In this document: positions 36,481-47,474 of the stretch, piece after piece
Numbering within the stretch: position 1 is the stretch's first letter
Layout of the letters: every line of letters starts with the position of its first letter
Origin: Callorhinus ursinus
Lineage: Eukaryota > Chordata > Mammalia > Carnivora > Otariidae
Assembly: GCF_003265705.1 (NCBI RefSeq)
Contig: NW_020312827.1
Location: forward strand, 16,368,182-16,432,181
Reading direction: 5' to 3'
Length of the DNA stretch: 64,000 nt
Translations under genes and position numbers: made by a program
The notes under the pieces: model-generated
The model's database searches: none
What the model was told of the DNA's origin: nothing
The model's input: only the letters and a program-made list of their open reading frames with translations

Positions 36481-36527
<47 letters not shown>
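36481..36527. repeat. (TATC)n microsatellite in the L1 3' end
   Basis: About 12 near-perfect TATC units, at the point where intact L1 copies read gatgtggtatatata before atggaatattactcag. The run has expanded from a short TA-rich site. Confidence 0.95.
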
Positions 36528-36966
36528 TCATTCTATGGAATATTACTCACCCATCAGAAAGAACGAAATCTTGCCATTTGCAATGACATTTATAGAACTA
36601 GAGTGTACTATGTTAAGCGAAATAAAGTCGGTCAGGTAAAGACAAATACCATATGATTTCACTCATGTGGAATTTAAGAAACAAAACAGATGAAAATAGG
36701 GGAGGGGAAAGAAAAATAAGGTAAGATAAAAACAGAGATAGGCAAACCATAAGAAACTCTTAACTATAGAGAACAAACTGAGGATTGCTGGAGGAGAGGT
36801 ATGTGGCAGGACAGGCGAAATGGGTGAAGGACATTAAGGAAGGCACTTTTTATGATGAGCATGGGGTGTATTATGCAAATGATGAATTACTAAATTATAT
36901 TCCTGAAACCAATACTACATATATGTTAATTCATTTGAATTTAAATAAAATCTTGGAAGAAAAAAA

Positions 36967-36979
36967 AACATAGTTGTCC
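36967..36979. repeat. 3' target-site duplication of the full-length L1
   Basis: aacatagttgtcc directly follows the A-rich tail. Beyond it the old antisense L1 resumes (tactttcttaagcatactgc). Confidence 0.85.
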
Positions 36980-37450
36980 TACTTTCTTAAGCATACTGCT
37001 GTTTGCATTTTATATCTTTTTTGCATTCTTTTATTTCTAGTCCTTTTTTATCTATGTATCTAAAGTGTATCTCTTGTAGATAGCATGACGTTTGTCTACC
37101 CCACTTTTTTGTAAATTCCATTTTGGCAATTAAAAAAATGGCAAAATTCCTGAATAGTTAGGAATACAGTTTATTTAGGTCTTCTAACTTGCCATTGGTG
37201 TTCCATTTGTTTTATCTTATTTTTCATTTGTTCTACATTCTTACCTTCTTTGGATTGCTAAATATTTTTTTGTATTTCATATTAATTACTCTATTAGATT
37301 TCTAGTTATACCATTATAATTTTTAGTGGTTATTCTAGAAATTATAATATACATCCTTAACTTACCCTAATTTGAGTGTCTTAAGTTAGACAAGGACTAT
37401 GAATTTGTATCTGTATGTGTACCTAATTTATTTTTGTGAATTTCTTGAAG
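36980..37450 (-). mobile_element. Old antisense L1, 5' part beyond the inserted L1
   Basis: After the second TSD copy the antisense L1 resumes with aagtgtatctcttgtagatagcatg near 37065, a block typical of reversed L1 ORF2 5' sequence. It fades into unassigned AT-rich sequence by about 37450. Confidence 0.65.
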
Positions 37451-37454
37451 TCTA

Positions 37455-38415
37455 AAATAAAGTTGATGTTAAAGAACTATAGTAAAAAAATGTGAAATTA
37501 AATCCAATCCAAATCCATTTATATGTAATACGTAACGAATTTCAAAAAAAATGATAAATACAAAATTCAGAGAAATAAAACATGGCATTGCTATTTTAGT
37601 AACTGAGTAATGTGTTCAAAATGCAAATATTAGAATTGATACAAAGTATTGGTTGCATATCTATCAGTAGCTATGGCCAGAAACCCTATATTTGACAGAG
37701 AAACACTGTCCATAACCAATGTAAAGAGACACAAAGATCAAAATCAATATTCTAAAAAGGTAATTATAGCCTATAATTAAATAGGATTTTAAAATAATGA
37801 AAAACTTATGGTTTTGAATAAATATTTGATCATTTTGAAAAAAAAACTGATATCTATTTCTTTTTTTAGATTAAAAAGAGGAAAACAACCTCTCATGTGT
37901 TTTAATTAAAAGCACTGACTCTACATTCTTTACTCTGAGTATAAACATGAAAATAATTAACTTATTTTCATTCCTATATTGCTTACTAATTTATTATTTA
38001 CCTATGCAAATATAATTACTCATTTATATAATTTAAAAATTTTTACTTAAAATGACTTAATTTTTTTACCTTATTCTTACATTAGGGAAATATAAACATA
38101 ACATTTTACCTTGCGACAACTCAGAAAACATACACTTGTACTAATCCTAATTAAAAATCTAAACCCAAATTCAATTTAAAAGATGTGGCTTACTAAAGAA
38201 TAATGAGAAACTAAAGAGGGAACAAAAACAGTATTTCATGTTATCAAAATTTTTACAGTTATGGATAGTTAAAAGAAAGATTTAATGAGCAAATACATGT
38301 GAAACCGATTTATAAAAAGGCAAGAATTCAAAGTGCTCTGTTGCATTGTCATTCCAAATAAAATAAATGGGCTATTCCTTTTCCTATATGTATGCTTTTA
38401 GTTTAGTTTTTATAT
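37455..38415. other. Unassigned AT-rich sequence
   Basis: Nothing recognised. May include the far 5' end of the old antisense L1. Confidence 0.4.
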
Positions 38416-38419
38416 GTAT

Positions 38420-38565
38420 CTTGTAGGGCAGTCAGGCACCCTCATGTTATTGATGAGGAGTCTGAGAAATACATAATCATACAATTAATAGTCTGTAGAG
38501 TTACTTTCAATTCCAAGTGTTGGACTCTAAGTTCATTGCTTTTTTAACTGACTCATGAAGCTTCA
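38420..38565 (-). mobile_element. Possible MIR SINE, antisense
   Basis: ttattgatgaggagtctgag and caattccaagtgttggactc are in MIR order. Weak. Confidence 0.35.
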
Positions 38566-38569
38566 ACAA

Positions 38570-39410
38570 AAATATAAATTCTTTTGATTTTGACTTTAAC
38601 CTCACCCAATAAATTGAAGAACTCTCTATTAGAGTCTAAAGTCCGCAACTATCTCATTAACTAACTCTGCAAGATAGAAAAGCTCCAGGATAGTTCTCAT
38701 GCTGATCAGAAACACTCCGGCCAAAATAAAAAGCAACAAAAACCAGAGGAGGGGAGGCAAAAAAGGGGTAAGAAAGGCCAAAAGCCAAAAGAAAAAGAGC
38801 AGTACCTGGGGAGGGTTTTGAGGCTCAAGCTTAACGCTGGTAGGGACTTGGAGATGCACAGGAATTACCTAACTGATGCTGTCTCTGACAGTTGAGAGGT
38901 GCTCTGATTTTAACTGGTACATTTGATGTACGTTGACCCTGTACTCAAAAGAAGTATATGTCTCCTGGGGTGGGATGGAGTAGGGGAAGAGGAAGGAGAA
39001 TTAAGTAGTTAGATTTCTAAAGTCTATTTCTTTTTTTCTTTACATAGAGTGGAGGAAGCCATAAGGTCATGGATCAAGGCCTTTGGGTAGTCTGTAATTT
39101 AATTAAGATCAAATTACACATTTTAGTTACCTGGCACCAAAGAAGCCAATGTGTGAATGCTTGTCTGATATTCAATACATAATTCAAGGGTTTCTGTTCT
39201 TGGATTCAGCTGGTCTCCCATGAGAAGCAGACATTTGAAGTCTTCATGTTAATCAAATTTTCCCATTCTTACTTAATGATTTAAAAATATAAATGTGCAA
39301 GTCTGCAAAACACAGAGTGGTAGGCAGTTAAAACTTCATTTTTATAAAATAAATTGCAGTTTTAATTGTAAATTGACTTTCTGATATACAGTTAGGAAAG
39401 AAAAAGAGGT
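38570..39410. other. Unassigned sequence
   Basis: The minus frame 38629-38859 is rich in Leu and Phe but lacks a recognisable family or signal context. Confidence 0.4.
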
Positions 39411-39414
39411 GGGG

Positions 39415-39600
39415 TTAACACATATTGACTATTACCAAACATTTGGCAAGAGACTTGAGAGATAAATTCTTTCATTTAAATGACACAACACGTCAGCAGT
39501 AGAGATGAAAAAACTGAGTATCAAAGTGAATAAGCATATTAAGAATCATTGAGCTGAGATTCACACCCCAAAGTCTTCTGTTTCAAAACCCATACTCCTA
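39415..39600 (-). mobile_element. MIR SINE, antisense
   Basis: agtagagatgaaaaaactgagtatc, ttgagctgagattcacacccc and aaagtcttctgtttc follow the reversed MIR. Confidence 0.5.
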
Positions 39601-39791
39601 ACTCATAGCCACTCTATTTCTTTCTCTCGTCTACCTCCACCCATGAAATGATAATTAGTGATTGTGAATGAGAACTTCATCTTTCCTTGATAAAATAAAA
39701 TCCCATTAATGTCCACTAATAACTGAATCAGATTATATCGGGGTGACATATGAAACAAAGGCAAATAAATCTTAAAAAATAAGGCATTGTC

Positions 39792-39998
39792 GGGGCACCT
39801 GGGTGGCTCAGCCAGTTGAGTATCTGACTTCACCTCAGGTCATGACCCCAGGTCCTATGATCTGCCCCCCATCAGGCACCCTGCTCAACAGGGACTCTGC
39901 TTGTCCCTCTCCCTCTGCCCCTCTCCCAGTTGGTGCTCTCTCTGTGTGTCTCTCTAGAATAAATAAATAAAATCTTTAAAAAAATTTTTTTAAAAATT
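39792..39998 (+). mobile_element. SINEC, sense
   Basis: Head ggggcacctgggtggctcag at 39793, CT-rich body, tail aataaataaataaaatcttt then A and T runs. The TSD is short (cattgtc and aattgtc) and uncertain. Confidence 0.92.
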
Positions 39999-40629
39999 GT
40001 CTTCTCAATAGCAATTGTACAACCAAATGCATCCACTTATTTGGCATTTAATCAAACCTTCTTTGAAAAGAGACAAGATTACTTTATTGGGGTCAAATGA
40101 TTATTTAAAATCAAATAATCAGAAAATGCAGATCATAATCCTTAATTTCTCAGAGAGGCTTGGATCATAAACCCAGAGTCTCCTCCATGATTATTCCAAG
40201 TTTTATTTTCCATTTCAACACTAACATAAAAGCGATTGTTCTACTCTGAGTTTACAGTTTTTGTTCATTTTTGTTACATTTTCAAAAGATGAATTGTCAA
40301 ACAGCCCCACAAATCAATGGGGATTAGCAGTTGAGATTGTCAAAACTGACTCAGCCTGAAGAAAAAGAAAACCAGATCCTCATGTAATAGTACATTCAGT
40401 GGTGAAATCCTGATAGGTCTGACAGATTAAAGGTTCACAAGTGAAGGGTCAAATGATAAATTTAATAGAATAGAATGTAGTATAACACCTTTGTGATATA
40501 AGAGTGGGGAAGGACTTTCTGAGTAAAACTACAAAACATTGAATTATAGAGAATTCAATTACAGTTCCAAATAAAGGATTTCTCCAAACAAAAGACACCA
40601 TAAATAGAGGCAAGAACCATGAAAAGAGC

Positions 40630-40805
40630 TAATATCTATAGAGTGCTTACTGTGTGCCAAGAAACTTTTCTTTTATTATGCCCATTTTGCTGATGAATCA
40701 AGCACAATAACAACAACTAAAGAGATAAAGTAACTTGTCCAAGATCATATGGATAGTTAAATAAGGAGTCCATGTTCTTTACCATTATTGCATATAGTCT
40801 CCTCT
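40630..40805 (-). mobile_element. MIR SINE, antisense
   Basis: agtgcttactgtgtgccaag, gctgatgaatcaag, aaagtaacttgtccaagatc. Good MIR order. Confidence 0.65.
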
Positions 40806-40859
40806 TGGCCAATGGGAAAAACATTTGCAATGTCAAAAACCATTAAGGGCTGGCTATAT

Positions 40860-41690
40860 AGAATATACAAAGGACTCCTGAAAATTATCAACAACAACAA
40901 TGACAAAGAAGACTAATATTCCAAAGGATAAAAGCAATTTTATACTTATATTAATTAATATAATTATTTGTTCAGATTAATATGTGTTAATTTATATCAA
41001 AGCCACTTACAATACTGAAACCATCAAGACATCAGTGAATTCTAAATCACATTAGTAAAGAGAAAAGTATAAATTAAAATAACAAGAAGATATCACCTTC
41101 TGAAGCTGGCAAATTACAGAAAGCTAAATAAGTCAAGTTGATGGAATTATTAGGATATAAAAACACTTCTGCCTCCTGCATTGTTGGTAGTTGCAGTCAT
41201 TCCAGACAGCTATGCAATGGCAGCATTAGGTCAGTGTAAATATTTGTTTATACCTGGGCATATCCCAAAGAAATGCTTAATTAGGTTCTTTGGGGGATGT
41301 GTGCGTACATGTTAACCCCTGCTTTATTTTAGGGGGATGAGTGTTGGAAGTAACGTAATGTCTATTATCAGGGATGCCTATTAATAAATTGTGGTAGATG
41401 CATACTATAGAAGATAATGAAACAAAGAACCACATAGTCCCCATAAAATGACATGGATGGATCTAAAGAAGGAAACACTACAGAAAAACAAAATAAGGAA
41501 GAGATGCAATCTCTGATGTAATACCATATGTGTAAATTAAAATCATACATAGCCTCAAACAATAGACACTTTATAAAAGCATATACCAACAAAATAATAC
41601 ATATAAAATACTTTTGAAAAGTAAATATTGAAAGATAGTAGGAAATAATGCAGTTAAAGGGAAATAAAATGTTCAATCAGTCAGGAGATG
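40860..41690 (+). mobile_element. Ancient L1/HAL1-type 3' end, heavily decayed
   Basis: The layout follows an L1 ORF2 C-terminal region: aataacaagaagatatcacc near 41079, then tacctgggcatatcccaaag near 41252, aataaattgtggtagatgc near 41384 and aaatgacatggatggatct near 41446. No long open frame remains on this strand. Confidence 0.5.
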
Positions 41691-41824
41691 GGCCTTGCAC
41701 GAATCAGTGATGATAATTTTCCATGAAATGAGAGTATAATTATTTCAAACAATTGCATCTGAGGTCCAAATAGAAAAGAAAAAAAAAGCAATGATTTTTT
41801 TCATATTTAATATTAAATGAATAA

Positions 41825-42030
41825 TGTTTATTATTCATCTACTTCATTTTCAGTTACTGAACTGAGCAGTTTACATATATTTTATTCTATGTTCTTTCTC
41901 TCAAAAATACTTGTAATGTAAATATAAACTGCCATTTACAGAGAAGAGAAACTTAGATCTAAAATATGATGTGACCAGATAAAAATTGGCAAAACTTGGA
42001 GGGCAATCCGATGTCCTTCACCTGGTTCAA
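41825..42030 (-). mobile_element. MIR SINE, antisense
   Basis: gccatttacagagaagagaaac and gcaatccgatgtccttcacc at the tRNA side. Diverged core. Confidence 0.5.
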
Positions 42031-42239
42031 CAGATTTTACTCATTTCATTCTATTTATCTAATATTTTCTAGGGACTTATATTCAGATTTCTAGTATTAC
42101 AGAGAAAAACAAGGTTTGATTACTACAGGACTTCCTGGAACTTTTAATTCTCTGTATAGTTAGTAGCATTTTTTAAGGAAAAACAGCATCACACACATAT
42201 ACCCCCCCATTTAGCCAATCTGTTAGAATGGGTGGAGAA

Positions 42240-42440
42240 AAAAAAAAAGAAGCCACAGACTCTTAGTTTCTGCTTAAGTCATGATCTCAGGTCATGGGAT
42301 CGAGCCCAGTGTTGGACTTTGCGCTCAATGAGGAGTCTGTTTGTCCCCTCTCCCTCTGCTCCTTGTCTTTCTCTCTCTCTCTCAAATAAATAAATACGCA
42401 AATAAACAAATAAATAAATCTTTAAAAAAAATAAATAAAT
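42240..42440 (+). mobile_element. Old SINEC copy with decayed head
   Basis: The first segment is replaced or eroded (gccacagactcttagtttctg). From tcatgatctcaggtcatggg onward the body is typical, ending in aataaataaatacgcaaat and aaatctttaaaaaaa. No TSD seen. Confidence 0.8.
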
Positions 42441-42729
42441 TGAAGCTCTTTCCTGCTCCCAATGTGGTGCTGCTCTGGGCTGGCTACCTATGGCAGTGTG
42501 GTTCTGCTTAGGCTAGAACTCTATGACCGGCTTCTTCACTCTCTCTCTTGTTTTTCATTTCTATCCAACCTCTTTGGTTTAAGAGAGGGGTACAGGAAGG
42601 ACAACTGAAGGGAGCAGGAAATATTTGTAATAATCCAGGTGAAACACTATGGTAGTGGTTACCACCCTGGACAAGATACCATAAGTGTCTCCTGAACTAG
42701 TTATTATACTAGTCTTCTCCTTCCACTCC

Positions 42730-43140
42730 CTTTCTTATTTTCCTGTTCTCAGCATAGAAGTGTGATCTATTTCTAACAAGTTAGATCATGTTACTCATCT
42801 GCTCAAAATCCTCAAATGGTCAGTGTAAAAATTTGCATATCCCTACATTATTTGGATATAGGCACCTCTCTCATCTCACCTCCTACAGACCCAGACTCTA
42901 CTCCTTCACTCTTTGTAAGCTTTACAACCATGAATGATCTTCCTTGAACACACCATTTCAGGTATAATCCAAACAGGACCTTTGGCAGAGTATCATTTAA
43001 GCGTTCAGTTACCTCCCAAACCACAGTCCACTCCTTATTACCACAGCCAGCCTTCAGCTAGCCTCCCACCCTTTAAATTTCTTGGTCCATTGTCCCCATG
43101 CTGCAAAGGACACATATTAAGCTTTTGAATGGATCTCTTT
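42730..43140 (+). mobile_element. LINE-2 relic
   Basis: atcatgttactcatctgctc, aaaatcctcaaatggtcag, cctcctacagacccagactc and ttccttgaacacaccatttc follow the L2 3' region in order. Confidence 0.5.
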
Positions 43141-43322
43141 GAAACTCTTCTCTTCCTTAAATGCTTAAAATGAATGGGACACAATACCAACTCATCCCTT
43201 GTGGTGGGGTGGGAAATAATTCAAGTAGCACAATATTCTCATTAATATTTTCTCTAATGATAAAAGTGTTGAGTAATTAAGAATTTCTTAAATATGCCTT
43301 AAGTATTTAAAAAATGACAGGA

Positions 43323-43533
43323 GGGGCGCCTGGGTGGCTCAGGTGTTAAGCGTCTGCCTTCGGCTCAGGTCATGGTCCCAGGGTCCTGGGATCGTGCCCC
43401 GCATTGGGCTCCCTGCTCAGGGGGAAGCCTGCTTCTCCCTCTCCCACTCCCCCTGCTTGTGTTCCCTCTCTTGCTGTCTCTCTCTCTCTGTCAAAAAAAT
43501 AAATAAAATCTAAAAAAAAAAAAAAAAAAGTTA
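43323..43533 (+). mobile_element. SINEC, sense, with clear TSD
   Basis: Complete: gggcgcctgggtggctcag, cggctcaggtcatggtccc, CT-rich body, A17 tail. TSD aaaaaatgacagga at 43309-43322 and 43534-43547 is perfect. Confidence 0.97.
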
Positions 43534-43818
43534 AAAAAATGACAGGAAATATGGGCTTGCAAATGATAGCTTATACATTGATATTCAATCTGATTATTCA
43601 TTCAACAAACATTTATAAAGCATCCACTATGATCCCAGTCCTGTCCTGGGAACTGATGATTTGCTGAGGAAAACATTCTGAGGAAGCTCACATTTAGTTG
43701 GAGGTAGACAGAAACTAAGCAAGTCAACAAATAAGTGAAGAAAAGAAGCCTTTTAGATGGTGACCAGAACTTTGAAGAAAATTAAGTGAGGTGAGTTGGT
43801 AAAGAATAACAAGGCAAG

Positions 43819-44010
43819 GGGGTGCCTGGGTGGCTCAGTTGCTAAGCATCTGCCTTCGGCTCAGGTCATGATCCCAGGGTCCTGGGATGCCCCGCATCGG
43901 GCTCCCTGCTCGGGGGGAAGCCTGCTTCTTCCTTTCCCACTCCCCCTGCTTGTGTTCCCTCTCCCGCTGTGTCTCTCTCTGTCAAATAAATAAAATCTTA
44001 AAAAAAAAAA
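43819..44010 (+). mobile_element. SINEC, sense, second of a close pair
   Basis: Same strand and nearly the same sequence as the copy at 43323, less than 300 bp away, but with its own TSD: aagaataacaaggcaag (43802-43818) and aagaatgacaagtcaag (44011-44027), 15 of 17 bases. The pair therefore arose by two separate insertions, not by duplication. The anticodon-distal part has a short deletion at gggatgccccgc. Confidence 0.96.
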
Positions 44011-44174
44011 AAGAATGACAAGTCAAGCTTGTAATTGAATGTTCATGGAACTTCTCCCTGAGAATGAGCTATTTAAGTTGAAAACAGAATTCAGGACATT
44101 TTACATCTTTTTAAAAATTAGGACATGCTCATATTATATTTAGCAGTGCTATATTTAAATTATTACTATAAATA

Positions 44175-44350
44175 TCAAATATGCATATATATGTATATAC
44201 ATATACAGGTATTTGCATACATATATAAACATAATGTATACATATGTATTCATATATATCAATTTATCTTTATAAAATGTACATATTATCAATAATATAT
44301 ATAATTATATTTATATAGATTACATAAAATTTTATAAATAAAATATACCA
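44175..44350. repeat. AT-rich low-complexity stretch
   Basis: Alternating tatatgtatatacatatac-like sequence with many short self-complementary runs. Confidence 0.85.
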
Positions 44351-44505
44351 AAAATATGTTTTCTGCTATGTATATATTTCTAGGATTTATTGTGTTAAAT
44401 TGACCTTTTTTTCCTACTATTATCAATAGATGAGCTTTTTAATGAAACAGCACTTCTACAAAATAATGATATGAAAGACTTCTTATAGGTATATGTTATA
44501 TTTTA

Positions 44506-44657
44506 TTTTATTATTATTTTTTAAATGATTTTATTTATTTATTTCACAGAGAGAGACACAGCGAGAGAGGGAACACAAGCAGGAGGAGTGGGAGAGGGAG
44601 AAGCAGGCTTCCCGCCGAGCAGGGAGCCCAATGTGGGACTTGACACCCAGGTGCCCC
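44506..44657 (-). mobile_element. SINEC, antisense, with internal deletion
   Basis: Tail, body and gagcagggagcccaatgtgg are normal. Then gggacttgaca jumps straight to cccaggtgcccc, which removes about 60 bp of the tRNA-like region. The perfect 15-bp TSD atatgttatatttta (44491-44505 and 44658-44672) shows the ends are intact, so the loss is internal. Confidence 0.95.
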
Positions 44658-44674
44658 ATATGTTATATTTTAAT

Positions 44675-45795
44675 CATTCCTTTTTATTTCTCCAGTCATA
44701 TTCTAAAATAAATAAATAAATTACTGGCTCCCAATTTTTTGTCTCCTTATTTATAGTATTATAGATTTAAATGTCTCTTGGGACACAAATACATACTTAA
44801 GGATCCAGAGGAATCTAGTTTATAATGTAAATTATTTTAGTTGAAATGTAGTTTCTATATTTTAACAGTGGGTAAACTGATGATCTGATTCTAAAGTTCT
44901 TTTCATAATTCATTTCCAATGCCTTTTTACTAGTAAGATTTTTTTTCCCCTCAGATTTTATCTTCTTTTTGGTACCCCTATCCTCCAACCTCTTCATCAC
45001 CAAGACCGGAGAACTTCCATATTGGAAATTATTTTATCACTGTATTAAACTTCCCATGAATATATTTTCATTTCCATTTTTCTTTTTTCCCTATATAATA
45101 AGCACCATTTAAAGATGCCATAATTTTATATTCTAGCTCTCACAAATGATTTAAGAGTTGGAATTTATTTTTTGTCCTTCAGTAAATTTTAGAAAGAAAA
45201 AGAATATAATGTACAAACATCATTCATCCACATAATAAATTATGAATTCACACATCCTTGAGAAATGTTTGGTTTCCCAGCAAAAACAAATGTGTGCATT
45301 CACACTCATCATAGAGGGTAACACATAACTATATCTCTTATGAAAGGATCTTTATGTACTTTACAGAATTTATGAAGAGAGGTCCTTTTAAACACCACTG
45401 AATGATACCATCTGTGGTTGAAAATACAACAGGTATTCAGTGCTGTGTCACAGAGAAAAGGCTAATATGAATTACAACTCAGAAGTGTCATGTATCCCTT
45501 GTTAGTTAGAATGACTGTAGAAACTTTTTTTAACCAAATAATTCATATTCATTCTAAAATGTGATACAAGAAAAATTATTCATAATATCACTACACATAG
45601 ATAACCATTTTTATTGTATGTTATCTACATAAAGTGTTTAGTATTTTGCTTGGTATATTATAATCATTCATTTAAAGGCAGCTGTTATTAATAATAATAT
45701 TAATGATATTTCAAGTAAAATGTTTCTTACCTAAGATAACAATTCCTGCCCCTGTTTTATGAAAAATAAATCAGTCACCTTCATTTTTGTTGATG
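44675..45795. other. Unassigned AT-rich sequence
   Basis: No repeat or gene recognised. Confidence 0.45.
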
Positions 45796-45799
45796 CCTG

Positions 45800-46312
45800 G
45801 CATTCCCTTTAATATTTTAATGTATTATTGATTGCAGTTTGCTAGTATTTTGTTAAGCTCTTTGCATACAGTGTTCATTAGGGATAGCAGCTTGTAGTTT
45901 TCTTTTCTCTCTCTCTCTTTCTTTTGGGAGTGTCTTTGTCTGGTTTAGGTTTCAGGGTAATAGTGATTTCATAGAATCAATTTGGAAATTTTCCTACTTC
46001 TTATATTTTGTAATATTTTGAGGAGAATAGGTATTAATTCTTTATAAAGGTTTGGTAGAATTCAGCTACAAATTCATCTGGTCCTGGACTTTTCATTGTT
46101 GGGAGTTTTTTTTTTTTTATTACTATTTTAATTTTGTTACCAGTAATTGGTCTGTTCAGATTTTCTATTTCTTCCTGATTCAGTTTTGGAAGATTGTATG
46201 TTTCTAGGAATTTATCTGTTTCTTCTAGGTTGTCCAATTTGTTGGCAAATAATTTTTCATAGTATTCTCTTATACTCCTTTGTATTTCTGTGGTATCAGT
46301 TGTTACTTTCTC
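45800..46312 (-). mobile_element. Inverted 5' segment of a twin-primed L1
   Basis: On the minus strand this encodes an ORF2 fragment, open at 46034-46333, with the strings [20 protein letters not shown] and [17 protein letters not shown] and then MKSPGPDEF. This is the same part of ORF2 as 33729-34010 in the full-length L1. Further out (45900-46020) reversed reverse-transcriptase sequence follows. It abuts sense-strand L1 sequence at about 46313. Confidence 0.9.
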
Positions 46313-46970
46313 AGGCGAGGGAAACAAAAACAAAAATAAACTATTGGGACTACACCAAACAATAAAGTTTTTTCATTTAAGAAAATCATCAACAAAATTT
46401 AAAGGCTGGGAGAAGATATTTGCAAATGATATATCTGATAAAGAGTTAATATCCAAAATATAAAAAGAATTTATGCGATTCAATGCCAAAAAAAGCAAAC
46501 AATCCCATTAAACAAAAAAAGGGCAGAAGACCTGAATAGACATTTTTTATGAGGAAGACATACAGATGGTCAAGAGATACATGAAAAAATGTTCAACATC
46601 ACTAATCACCAGGGGAATACAAATCAAAATCAAAATGAGATATCACCTTACGCCTATCAGAATGACTAGAATAAAGAAGACAGGAAATAACAAGTGTTGG
46701 CAAAGATGAGGAGGAAAAGAATCCCTTATGCACTGTTGGTGGGGATGTAAATTGGTCCAGCCACTATGGAAAACTATATGGATGTTCCCCCAAAAATTAA
46801 AAATAAAAATACCATATGATACTACCCCACTGTTGGGTATTTACTCAAAGAAAACGAAAACACTAATTTGAAAAGCTTTATGCATGCTATGTTTATTGAA
46901 GCATTATCTACGAATGCCAAGATATAGAAGCAACTCAAGTGACTATCAATAGACGAATGGATAAAAATGT

Positions 46971-47017
<47 letters not shown>

Positions 47018-47470
47018 AAATAAAATACTACCCAGTCAAAAAAAGGATGAGATCGTGCATTTGTGACAACATGGGTGGACCTTGAGTATATTATGCTAAG
47101 TTAAACAAGTCAGAGAAAAACAGATACTATATGATTTCATTTATATATAAAAGCTAAGCAACCAAACAAATGAATAAACAGCAAACAGCAGAAACAGACC
47201 CATAAATATAGACAACAAACTGATGGTTACCAGAGGGAATGGGGTGAAGGGGAGTGGGAGATACAGATTTCTAGTTATGGACTGAATAAATCACGGGGAT
47301 AAAAGATACAGCATAGGGAATATAGTTGATGATACTGTATAGTGTTGTATGGTGACAGGATAGCTACACTGGTGGTGAGCATAAGAAAATGTATAGACTT
47401 GTCAAATCACTATGTTGTACCCCTGAAACTAATGTTAACATTGTGTGCCAACTCTACTTCAATTAAAAAA
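46313..47470 (+). mobile_element. Sense 3' segment of the twin-primed L1
   Basis: Starts in the ORF2 C-terminal region ([16 protein letters not shown], compare ARETKAKMNYWDLIKIKS at 35816 onward). It continues through the remaining ORF2 in broken frames and a (GT)n tract. The 3' UTR (gttgtacccctgaaactaatg) ends at the A tail 47465-47473. Compared with the full-length copy, about 1.5 kb of ORF2 between the two segments is absent. I could not define a clean TSD. Confidence 0.9.
46972..47013. repeat. (GT)n microsatellite in the L1 3' end
   Basis: About 21 perfect GT units at the position in L1 where the other copy in this window carries (TATC)n. Followed by aataaaataaaatactaccc. Confidence 0.97.
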
Positions 47471-47474
47471 AAAG

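Larger units (their letters stand above)
29990..36969 (+). mobile_element. Full-length carnivore LINE-1, inactive, interrupted by a SINEC
   Basis: About 6.98 kb including a nested SINEC. It runs from a 5' UTR start (agagttaagatggtagagtag) to an A-rich tail. The duplication aaaatagttgtcc (29977-29989) recurs as aacatagttgtcc (36967-36979), 12 of 13 bases, and the target reads tt|aaaa, the L1 endonuclease preference. Order inside: GC-richer 5' UTR (29990 to about 31400) with T-rich and TTTG tracts, ORF1 remnant (about 31440-32430), ORF2 remnant (32457 to about 36480), and a 3' UTR ending in gaatttaaataaaatcttgg. The 3' UTR matches the carnivore L1 type (gatgagcatggggtgt). Both frames carry many stops and shifts, so it cannot move on its own. 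It sits inside an older antisense L1. Confidence 0.93.

Noticed and set aside
36481..36527. CRISPR-like array
   Set aside because: Simple 4-bp microsatellite with no spacers, in a mammalian genome.
38629..38859. Membrane-protein-like frame, Leu/Phe-rich, minus strand
   Set aside because: Purine-rich plus strand gives Leu/Phe codons on the minus strand by composition. No family or splice context.
43323..43400. Functional tRNA gene from tRNA-like head
   Set aside because: SINEC heads resemble a tRNA promoter but lack a full cloverleaf and continue into the SINE body.
43796..43993. Protein-coding frame through a SINEC
   Set aside because: SINEC copies repeatedly give a similar frame (CLGGSVAKHLPSAQ-like) from the tRNA-derived head. 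The same happens at 11376 and 49840. It is not a gene family.
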